Made by a program: the position numbers and the translations under genes
NCBI RefSeq assembly: GCF_001758785.1
Contig: NZ_LROM01000049.1
Location: forward strand, 1-43,579
DNA length: 43,579 nucleotides
From: Duganella phyllosphaerae
GTDB taxonomy: Bacteria > Pseudomonadota > Gammaproteobacteria > Burkholderiales > Burkholderiaceae_D
Direction: 5' to 3'
Shown: in pieces, positions 10,004 through 17,097 of the stretch
How positions within the stretch are numbered: the stretch's first letter is position 1
Layout of the letters: each line of letters begins with the position of its first letter
The notes under the pieces: model-generated
Seen by the model: only the letters and a program-made list of their open reading frames with translations
Databases searched by the model: none
Told to the model about the DNA's origin: nothing

Positions 10004-10357
10004 TTACTTGGCTGGGGTAGCTGGCGTTGCTGGCATCGCCGCTGCATCAGCTTTCACGGTTTTTTCGTGGGCTTTGGCCTTGGTTTTGTGGGCCTTGGCG
10101 TGGGCGTCGGCCTTGTCGGCTTTGGCATCGGCCTGGGCTACGGCGACGTCCTTGTTGGCTTCGGCTTCTGCCTTGGCGGTTTTGGCGTCGGCCTTGATGT
10201 GGGCCTTGGTTTCCTTGGCGGTGGCTTTGGCATCAGCCTTGGCTTCTTTCGCTTCGGCCTTGGCTACAGCCGGTGCCGCTGGGGTGGTGGCTGGGGTTTG
10301 AGCGAAAGCTGCGGTAGCGAACAGGCCGGCGATCACGGTAGCGATAATTTTTTTCAT
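10004..10357 (-). CDS. Exported Lys/Ala-rich low-complexity protein
   Basis: Predicted 117 aa. Residues 1-20 are a clear Sec signal peptide (MKKIIATVIAGLFATAAFA, cleavage before Gln). The mature part is a charged helix-forming tract of Lys, Ala, Glu and Asp (repeats such as KAEAKEAKADAKATAKETKA), flanked by Thr/Pro/Ala-rich ends (ATPATPAK). The start at 10357 has AGGAA 8 bases before it; the reading from 10489 adds a segment without signal character. Such exported AK-rich proteins are often annotated only as hypothetical; a histone-like resemblance in composition does not imply DNA binding, since the protein should be periplasmic. It is divergent from ligD. Confidence 0.8.
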   Translation of the reverse strand: MKKIIATVIAGLFATAAFAQTPATTPAAPAVAKAEAKEAKADAKATAKETKAHIKADAKTAKAEAEANKDVAVAQADAKADKADAHAKAHKTKAKAHEKTVKADAAAMPATPATPAK

Positions 10358-10515
10358 GATGAAGTTTCCTCGTTTCGGTTGATAGGGCCCGGGACTATTC
10401 CCGTGTCTCTGAGCGTAAAAACGCGTGCCGATCAGTTGTCGTTGACGGCCTTTACAATCGCTTACATGTTCGCCATCGCACAGAAACACAGCGGCGTCGG
10501 GCCTACGCTGGAGCC

Positions 10516-13119
10516 ATGACAGCCTCTCTCAAAACCTACAAATCCAAGCGCGACTTCACCATCACCCCCGAACCGGCCGAAGGCGGCGCCGAGGGCGGTG
10601 AACACCTGGCCTTCGTGATCCAGAAACACTGGGCCAGCCGCCTGCATTACGATTTTCGCATCGAGCTCGATGGCGTGATGATGAGCTGGGCCGTGCCGAA
10701 AGGCCCAAGCTACGACACCCACGACAAGCGCATGGCCGTGCACGTGGAAGACCATCCGATTTCCTATAACGACTTCGAAGGCACGATCCCGGCCAAACAT
10801 TACGGGGCAGGGAAGGTCATCATCTGGGACAAGGGCAGCTGGCAGCCGCACGGCGATCCGCGCCAGGGCCTCGCCGCCGGCAACCTCAAGTTCACACTGC
10901 ACGGCCACAAGCTGCGCGGGCGCTGGGTACTGGTGCGCATGCGCGGCAAGGGCGAGAAGCAGGAGCCGTGGCTCTTGATCAAGGAGAAGGACGATTACGC
11001 ACGGCCTGCCACCGAGTTTTCCGTGATCGATGAGATGCCCGACAGCGTGAAGGCGCTGCCGATGCCCGATGGCGCCGGCAAGCTGACCAAGGCCGCCGCG
11101 AAGGCAGCCGATACCGCCAAAGCCACTGGCGGCGCCAGGGCTGCAAAAGCCGGAAGGTCCACGGGAGCTGCAAAGGGCGCCAAGCCAGCTGAAAAAACCA
11201 CCACTGCCAAAGCTGCGAAGCCTGCCAAGGTCGCGCTGCCCGAAAAGCTGTCGCCCCAGCTGGCCACCCTGGTGGACGGCCCGCCGCCCGACCCCGAGAA
11301 CTGGCTGTTCGAGATCAAGTTCGACGGCTACCGCATCCTGGCCCGGGTGGATGGCAAGGATATCCGCCTGATTACCCGCAACGGCAACGACTGGACCCAC
11401 AAGCTCCAGCCATTGCAGAAAGCGCTGGCGAGCATGAAGCTGCCGCCCGGCTGGTACGACGGCGAAATCGTCGTCCATAACGAAGAGGGAAGGCCCGACT
11501 TCGGGCTGCTGCAAAACGCTTTTGACGCCAACTCGCCTGGCGAGATGGTGTACTTTATTTTCGACGCGCCGTTCCTCAATGGCCGCGACCTGCGCGACAC
11601 GCCACTGGAAGAGCGCCGCGCGCAGCTCGAAGCGGTACTCGATAAGCGTCCCAACGACACGGTGCGCTACAGCGCCGCCTTGGCCGCCGCGCCCGAAGAC
11701 ATGATCGCCGCCGCGTGCAGCATGGGCCTGGAAGGCATCATCGGCAAGCGCCGTGATGCCAGCTATGCGGCGCGGCGCAACAGCAGCTGGATCAAGCTCA
11801 AATGCGGCCAGCGCCAGGAATTCGTCATCGGCGGCTATACCGACCCGCAGGGCGCGCGCAGCAGTTTCGGCTCGCTCCTGCTGGGTACCTACGATGCTGA
11901 CGGCACGCTGCGCTACGCCGGCAACGTGGGCAGCGGCTTCAATGGCGCATCGCTGCGCGACCTGAAAGCGAAGATGGACAAGCTGGCAACGGGAAAAAGC
12001 CCGTTCGCGCCCAGCCGCGACATCGACCGCAAGGCGCACTGGCTCAAGCCCACGCTGGTGGCGGAGGTGGCGTTCGGTGAATGGACCAGCGCCGGCTCGA
12101 TCCGTCATTCGGTCTTCAAGGGGCTGCGCAAGGATAAAAAGGCAACGTCCATCGTGCGCGAACTGCCCGCCCACCTGAAGGAGGAAAAATCCGTGAAAGA
12201 GTCCGAACCACTGCTAGCGGGCAAACTGCCCCCATCGTTCAAAGTCACCAATCCGGACCGGGTGATCGACAAGCAGAGCGGCGCCACCAAGATCGACCTG
12301 GTGCGGTACTACGCGCTGGTCGGCGCGCTGATGCTGCCGCACCTGAAGGGCCGCCCGGTCTCGCTGGTGCGTGCGCCGGCCGGCGTGGGGGGCGAACTGT
12401 TTTTCCAGAAGCACGCCGATACCGACAAGATGGACGGCGTGAAAAACCTCAAGCAGTCGCTCGATCCCGAACACGCGCCGATGCTGGAAGTGTCCACCCA
12501 AAAGGGGCTGCTGTCGGCAGCGCAGTGGAACGTCGTGGAGCTGCACACGCAAAACGCCAATGCGGCCACGTATGAAAAGCCCAACCGCATGGTGTTCGAC
12601 CTCGACCCCGGCAAGGGCGTGGAATGGAAGCAGGTGCAGGAGGCGGCCATGCTGATGAAGGCTTTCCTCGACCAGCTGGGATTGCCGGCATTTTTAAAAA
12701 CCAGCGGCGGCAAGGGGCTGCACGTGGTGGTGCCGATCAAGCCCGGTTATGGCTGGGATGACGTGAAGGCGTTTTCGCAGGCGATCGTGGCGCACATGGC
12801 GCACAATATTCCGGAGCGCTTCGTGCTCAAGAGCGGCCCGAGCAACCGGGTAGGGAAGATCTTCATCGATTACTTGCGCAATGGACGCGGCGCCACCACC
12901 GCCTGCGCCTGGTCGGCGCGTTCGCGTCTCGGCCTGGGCATTTCGGTGCCGGTGAGCTGGGAAGAGTTGGGCGAGCTCCATGGTGGCGACCACTGGACGG
13001 TGGCCACCGTGCACACCCGGCTCGATGTCGGCAATACGCCGTGGGATGGCTATGCCAAGGCCGCCAAGGGGCTGGCGCCGGCGATGAAGATGCTCGACTT
13101 CAAACCCCAAGGCCGCTAG
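10516..13119 (+). CDS. ligD: Multifunctional NHEJ DNA ligase D (phosphoesterase-ligase-polymerase)
   Basis: Predicted 867 aa, in the domain order of Pseudomonas LigD. The 3'-phosphoesterase domain is at about 8-165 (LHYDFRIELDGVMMSWAVPKG, EDHP, GAGKV). A Lys/Ala-rich linker spans 170-240. The ATP-dependent ligase domain is at about 245-545, with adenylated Lys268 in E-I-K-F-D-G-Y-R. The primase-like polymerase domain runs from about 575 to the end, with metal-binding Asp695 and Asp697 in FDLDPG and SGGKGLHVVVPI. It seals double-strand breaks together with Ku, whose gene converges on it 79 bp downstream. A TACAAT at 10453-10458 may be its -10. The ribosome site is weak (GGAG two bases before the ATG), so the start is slightly uncertain. 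Confidence 0.97.
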   Translation: MTASLKTYKSKRDFTITPEPAEGGAEGGEHLAFVIQKHWASRLHYDFRIELDGVMMSWAVPKGPSYDTHDKRMAVHVEDHPISYNDFEGTIPAKHYGAGKVIIWDKGSWQPHGDPRQGLAAGNLKFTLHGHKLRGRWVLVRMRGKGEKQEPWLLIKEKDDYARPATEFSVIDEMPDSVKALPMPDGAGKLTKAAAKAADTAKATGGARAAKAGRSTGAAKGAKPAEKTTTAKAAKPAKVALPEKLSPQLATLVDGPPPDPENWLFEIKFDGYRILARVDGKDIRLITRNGNDWTHKLQPLQKALASMKLPPGWYDGEIVVHNEEGRPDFGLLQNAFDANSPGEMVYFIFDAPFLNGRDLRDTPLEERRAQLEAVLDKRPNDTVRYSAALAAAPEDMIAAACSMGLEGIIGKRRDASYAARRNSSWIKLKCGQRQEFVIGGYTDPQGARSSFGSLLLGTYDADGTLRYAGNVGSGFNGASLRDLKAKMDKLATGKSPFAPSRDIDRKAHWLKPTLVAEVAFGEWTSAGSIRHSVFKGLRKDKKATSIVRELPAHLKEEKSVKESEPLLAGKLPPSFKVTNPDRVIDKQSGATKIDLVRYYALVGALMLPHLKGRPVSLVRAPAGVGGELFFQKHADTDKMDGVKNLKQSLDPEHAPMLEVSTQKGLLSAAQWNVVELHTQNANAATYEKPNRMVFDLDPGKGVEWKQVQEAAMLMKAFLDQLGLPAFLKTSGGKGLHVVVPIKPGYGWDDVKAFSQAIVAHMAHNIPERFVLKSGPSNRVGKIFIDYLRNGRGATTACAWSARSRLGLGISVPVSWEELGELHGGDHWTVATVHTRLDVGNTPWDGYAKAAKGLAPAMKMLDFKPQGR

Positions 13120-13155
13120 GTTCAGCCGGACGTCTTATTTTGCCAGCCTGGAGAT

Positions 13156-13183
13156 GTCGTCCCCGCGCAGGCGGGGACCCAAT
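13156..13183 (+). repeat. REP-type palindromic element between ligD and ku
   Basis: GTCCCCGC (13159-13166) pairs perfectly with GCGGGGAC (13171-13178) around GCAG, flanked by GTC before and CCAAT after. It resembles the pair in the ureE-ureF gap (41646-41735). It occupies most of the 79-bp convergent gap and may also act in termination; no T run follows. Confidence 0.75.
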
Positions 13184-13198
13184 GGGCAGGCGTTGACG

Positions 13199-14164
13199 TC
13201 AAGCTGCCTTGCGCGCAGTGGACGACTTGGCGGCAGGCTTGCGTGCAGCCGCCGTTTTGGCCCTGGCGGGGGCAGTTTTGGCAGCGGCCCGCTTGCGCGG
13301 CGCCGGCGCCTCTTCCTCGGCTTCCTCGTCCTGCGCAGGCGTGGCCTTGGTTGCACCCTTGCCGGAGCGCTTGCCCAGGCTGTCCTGCAACAGTGCCACC
13401 AGGTCCACCACGTTCGACGACCTGGGCGCCTTGCGTTCCGGTTCCGGCGCAGTGAGGGTCTTGGTCTGGCCGGCCTTGATCTTCTTCTTGATCAGGGCCA
13501 TCACGTCTTCCTTGTAGGTGTCGTGATATTGCGACGGATTCCATTCCTCGGCCATACCCTCGACCAGCGAGAGCGCCATTTTCATCTCCTTGTCGCTGAT
13601 GCCAGCGCTTTTGAGTGACACCGGCGGGAGTTTGAGATCTTCGCTGTCGCGGATCTCGGTCTCGAAGCGCAAGGTGTTGAGCACGATCTTGTCGTCCATG
13701 CACACCAGCGCGCACAGGTGCTGCTTGGTGCGGATGACCACCGTGGCGATGCCGATCTTGCCGGCGCGGCGCAATGTTTCGCGCAGCAGCGCATACACCT
13801 TGGCGCCGCCTTTCGACGGCGCCAGGTAATACGGATGCTCGTAATAGGTGAGCGGCACGTCGGCCGCATCGACAAAGGCCTGAATGTCGATGGTGCCGGT
13901 GGCCTCCACGTTGGCACGCTTGAGGTCTTCGTCGGACAGCACCACGTATTCGCCGTCCTCGTACTCGTAGCCCTTGACGATGTCGTCCCAATCGACGTCC
14001 TTGCCGTTCTTCTTGTTATAGCGTTTGTAGCCCACGGGCGAAAAGTCGCGCCGGTCGAGCATCGACAGATCGAGGTCGTGCTCCTGTACCGCCGTGTACA
14101 AATCCACCGGGATGTGCACCAGGCCGAAGCTGATGGCGCCTTTCCACAACGCGCGGGCGGCCAC
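13199..14164 (-). CDS. ku: NHEJ end-binding protein Ku
   Basis: Predicted 321 aa. The N-terminus MAARALWKGAISFGLVHIPVDLY is the Ku core signature. The beta-barrel DNA-encircling core runs to about 255 and includes the motifs RRDFSPVGYKRYNK and YYEHPYYLAPSKGG. The C-terminus from about 260 is an acidic patch followed by a Lys/Ala/Arg-rich tail (RKRAAAKTAPARAKTAAA), longer than the minimal Ku and like the basic tails that add DNA binding. Ku dimers hold broken ends and recruit LigD. The gene starts 2 bp after the stop of the SDR gene, so the two are almost certainly one transcript. Confidence 0.97.
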   Translation of the reverse strand: MAARALWKGAISFGLVHIPVDLYTAVQEHDLDLSMLDRRDFSPVGYKRYNKKNGKDVDWDDIVKGYEYEDGEYVVLSDEDLKRANVEATGTIDIQAFVDAADVPLTYYEHPYYLAPSKGGAKVYALLRETLRRAGKIGIATVVIRTKQHLCALVCMDDKIVLNTLRFETEIRDSEDLKLPPVSLKSAGISDKEMKMALSLVEGMAEEWNPSQYHDTYKEDVMALIKKKIKAGQTKTLTAPEPERKAPRSSNVVDLVALLQDSLGKRSGKGATKATPAQDEEAEEEAPAPRKRAAAKTAPARAKTAAARKPAAKSSTARKAA

Positions 14165-14166
14165 TG

Positions 14167-15195
14167 TCAGCTCCCCACCGAGCCGGTTACCGGCAGCACG
14201 ATGCCGGTGATGTAGCTGGCGCAGCTGGGCGCGGCCAGGAACACGTAGGCAGGCGAGAGCTCCTGCGGTTGCGCGGGCCGGCGCATGTCGGCCTGGGCGC
14301 CGAATTCGGTGATCTTGTCGGGCGACTGGTCGGCCGGGTTGAGCGGCGTCCAGACCGGGCCGGGCGCCACGGCATTGACGCGGATGCCAAGCTCGAGCAG
14401 ATTCGACGCCAGCGACATGGTAAATGCGTGGATCGCGCCCTTGGTGGTCGAGTAGTCGATCAGTTTGGCAGAACCCTTGAGGCCGACGACCGAACCGGTA
14501 TTGATGATCGCTCCGCCTTTTTTCAGGTACGGCACCACCGCCTTGGCCATGTGGAAGTAGCCATACACGTTGGTCTTCATGGTCATGTCGAACCGCTCCT
14601 CGGTGAGGTCGGTGATTTTTTCGGCATGTTCCTGGAAGGCGGCGTTGTTGACCAGGATGTCGAGCCGGCCGAAGCGCTGGTGCACCTGCTCGGCCACTTC
14701 GCGGCAGAACTGCGCTTCGCGCACGTCGCCGCGTATCAACAGGCAGCTGCGGCCTTCCGCTTCCACGTACCGCTTGGTGTCGATCGCGTCCTGGTCCTCG
14801 TCCAGGTAGACGATGGCGACGTCGGCCCCTTCGCGCGCATACAGTACCGCTACCGCGCGGCCAATGCCGGAGTCGCCGCCGGTGATGATGGCCGCCATGC
14901 CTTCGAGCTTGCCGCTGCCCTGGTAGTCGGGCGCCATGAATTCCGGCTTCAGGTCCATCTGCGCCTCGAGCCCCGGCTTGGCCAGGTGCTGCGCCGGCAG
15001 CGGTGTTCCCGGATAATCGTGGTCGGTGGTCTGCACCGGCCCCTTGCTTTCCCCGGACTGGCTGCCGCCCGATGGTGTTTTTTGCTGGTCATGCTGATCC
15101 TGGCGCTGCTGGATCTCGCGCTGTTCGCTGGCGGTGCTGCCGCCGCTGCTGTTGCCCTGGTTGCCTTGATTGTCCTGATTGTGCTGGTTGTCCAT
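14167..15195 (-). CDS. Short-chain dehydrogenase of the YghA/general-stress oxidoreductase type
   Basis: Predicted 342 aa. Residues 1-60 are a Gln/Asn/Ser-rich low-complexity tail, longer than in typical homologues. The lead-in 61-98 (YPGTPLPAQHLAKPG...PEFMAPDY) is diagnostic of the YghA/YdaD group. The NAD(P) motif T-G-G-D-S-G-I-G is at 105-112, NNAA near 183, catalytic Ser235, Tyr248 and Lys252. These enzymes are cytoplasmic and often stress or sporulation induced; the substrate is unknown. GGAGGCACC precedes the start. It is the first gene of a two-gene unit with ku, and divergent from the SulP gene. Confidence 0.93.
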   Translation of the reverse strand: MDNQHNQDNQGNQGNSSGGSTASEQREIQQRQDQHDQQKTPSGGSQSGESKGPVQTTDHDYPGTPLPAQHLAKPGLEAQMDLKPEFMAPDYQGSGKLEGMAAIITGGDSGIGRAVAVLYAREGADVAIVYLDEDQDAIDTKRYVEAEGRSCLLIRGDVREAQFCREVAEQVHQRFGRLDILVNNAAFQEHAEKITDLTEERFDMTMKTNVYGYFHMAKAVVPYLKKGGAIINTGSVVGLKGSAKLIDYSTTKGAIHAFTMSLASNLLELGIRVNAVAPGPVWTPLNPADQSPDKITEFGAQADMRRPAQPQELSPAYVFLAAPSCASYITGIVLPVTGSVGS

Positions 15196-15315
15196 GGTGC
15201 CTCCGATTGCGATGAACTATCAGTATTGGCGCCGCCCCCATCGATGACGGTGCGCTCTTTCACACAAGCCCGGATTTATGACGACTTCGACACGGCCAAC
15301 CTGGCTTCCTTATAT

Positions 15316-15343
15316 GTTTTTCGCATTAACAAAGTCGAAAAAC
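15316..15343. other. 8-bp inverted repeat upstream of SulP gene
   Basis: GTTTTTCG (15316-15323) and CGAAAAAC (15336-15343) are exact reverse complements around 12 bases, within the 216-bp region between the divergent SDR and SulP genes. It could be an operator or a weak hairpin. Nothing else clear is seen in this gap. Confidence 0.3.
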
Positions 15344-15411
15344 GCATTTGGCGCTGGACCGGCCAGGGTCAATCGCGTACCCTGTCGCTTTCCCCGATTT
15401 TTGTACCCAGC

Positions 15412-17067
15412 ATGCTGCATTGGTTGAAGCACTACCGGCGCGCGCTCCTGCCCGGCGATATCAGCGCCGGCCTGGTCGTGGCCATGATGATGATCCCGCA
15501 GGGCATGGCCTACGCCATGGTGGCCGGCCTGCCGCCGGTGGTGGGCCTGTATGCCAGCATCATGCCGCCCGTGGTGTACGCGCTGTTCGGCAGCAGCATG
15601 ACGCAATCGGTCGGCCCCATGGCCATCATCTCGCTGATGACCGCCGCCGCCATCGGTCCGCTGGCCGCTCCCGGTTCCGCGCTGGCTGGCGTGCTGGCCG
15701 CGCAGCTGGCGCTGGTGGCCGGCGCCACCTTGCTGCTGTGCGGCCTGCTGCGCATGGGCTTTCTCGCCAATTTCTTCTCGCGTCCCGTGATGAGCGGCTT
15801 TACCGTCGGTTCGGCCATCGTGATCGCCTTCGACCAGGTTCATACATTGCTGGGCGCGCCCATTGCCGACGTGCTCAAGCTGCATGTGCATGGTCCCAGC
15901 GCGCTGCTGGGCGTGGGATCGCTGCTGTTGCTGCTGCTGGCGCGCCGCTACCTGGCTGCCCTGTTGCGCGCCTGCGGCCTGCCGGCGATTGCCGCCGACA
16001 TCGGCGCCAAGCTCGCGCCGATGCTGGTGGTACTGGGCGGGATCGCCCTGATGGCCACGACCAGCCTGCACGACCTGGGCGTGCGCACCACGGGCGCGGT
16101 GCCGGCCGGGCTGCCGGGGCTCAACCTGGCCACGTCCGGCGCCCACTGGCCCGCGCTGCTGCAACCGGGTCTCTTGATCGGCTTCATGGTGTTCCTGATG
16201 TCGATGTCGGCGGCGCAGTCGCTGGCCCTCAAGCGCAATGAAAAACTGGTGAGCAACCACGAGCTGATCGGCCTTGGCGCCGCCAACGTCGCCAGCGCGC
16301 TGTCGGGCGGCTTTCCCGTCACCGGCAGCCTGTCGCGCTCCGCCGTCAATTTCGCCGCCGGCGCCAACACCCCGCTGGCCAGCCTGATCACCGCCGCCTT
16401 GCTGGCCGGCGCACTGCTGGCGCCCACCGGCTGGCTCGCCTTGCTGCCGCTGCCGGTGCTGGCGGCCACCATCATTGTCGCCGTGCTGGGCATGCTGGAG
16501 CTGGGCATCGTGCGCACCGCCTGGTCGTACGACCGCAGCGACGTGCTGGCGTGGGCCGCCACCTGCCTGGGCGTGCTGGTGCTGGGCGTGGAGGCGGGCG
16601 TGATCGTCGGCGTGGCGCTGTCGATGGGTACCCTGATCTGGCGCGCCAGCCGGCCGCACATCGCGGTGCTGGGCCGCATCGCCGGCACCGAACATTTCCG
16701 CAATATCGAGCGCTATCCGGCCGCCACCCAGCCCGAGCTGCTGATCCTGCGCATCGACGCCAATCTGTTCTTCGGCAACGTCGAATCGGTCAGTGAACGG
16801 ATCGAGTGCGAGCTGCGCACCCACCAGAGCGCGCGCGACCTGCTGCTGGTGATGACGGCGGTGAGCTCGATCGATACCACCGCCCTGTACGCGCTGGCGG
16901 AACTGAACCAGAGCCTCAAGCGGCGCAGCATCGGCCTGCACCTGGCCGAGGTGAAGGGGCCGGTGATGGACCGCCTGCGCCACAGCGACCTGCTGCGCGA
17001 CCTGAACGGCAAGCTGTTTCTCAGTACTGCCATCGCCTGCGACCATATCCAGGCCGGCCAGCGCTAA
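15412..17067 (+). CDS. SulP-family anion transporter with STAS domain
   Basis: Predicted 551 aa. The N-terminal signature LPGDISAGLVVAMMMIPQGMAYAMVAGLPPVVGLYAS is the SulP hallmark. Multiple hydrophobic helices follow to about residue 430, including the conserved N-x-G-G-F-P-V-T-G-S-x-S-R-S segment (here SALSGGFPVTGSLSRSAVNFAAGA). The C-terminal STAS domain (about 438-548) contains VSSIDTTALYAL. The family imports sulfate, bicarbonate or C4-dicarboxylates; the substrate here cannot be told from sequence alone. The start MLHWLKHYRRALLPGD fits the family; in-frame ATGs lie further upstream (for example 15244) but add non-family residues. No strong ribosome site is seen, so the exact start is uncertain. 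Confidence 0.92.
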   Translation: MLHWLKHYRRALLPGDISAGLVVAMMMIPQGMAYAMVAGLPPVVGLYASIMPPVVYALFGSSMTQSVGPMAIISLMTAAAIGPLAAPGSALAGVLAAQLALVAGATLLLCGLLRMGFLANFFSRPVMSGFTVGSAIVIAFDQVHTLLGAPIADVLKLHVHGPSALLGVGSLLLLLLARRYLAALLRACGLPAIAADIGAKLAPMLVVLGGIALMATTSLHDLGVRTTGAVPAGLPGLNLATSGAHWPALLQPGLLIGFMVFLMSMSAAQSLALKRNEKLVSNHELIGLGAANVASALSGGFPVTGSLSRSAVNFAAGANTPLASLITAALLAGALLAPTGWLALLPLPVLAATIIVAVLGMLELGIVRTAWSYDRSDVLAWAATCLGVLVLGVEAGVIVGVALSMGTLIWRASRPHIAVLGRIAGTEHFRNIERYPAATQPELLILRIDANLFFGNVESVSERIECELRTHQSARDLLLVMTAVSSIDTTALYALAELNQSLKRRSIGLHLAEVKGPVMDRLRHSDLLRDLNGKLFLSTAIACDHIQAGQR

Positions 17068-17097
17068 TACGCATGGACTTCCGGGCAGTTTGACAAT

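Noticed and set aside
13199..15195. Defence island or anti-phage role for the Ku/LigD/SDR group
   Set aside because: All three proteins are accounted for as standard NHEJ and a common SDR; no nuclease, sensor or toxin gene is nearby, so a defence claim is unsupported.
14269..15411. N-terminal extension of the SulP gene back to 14269
   Set aside because: The extension is antisense to the SDR gene and lacks family similarity; SulP homology begins at the LPGDISAG segment just after 15412.
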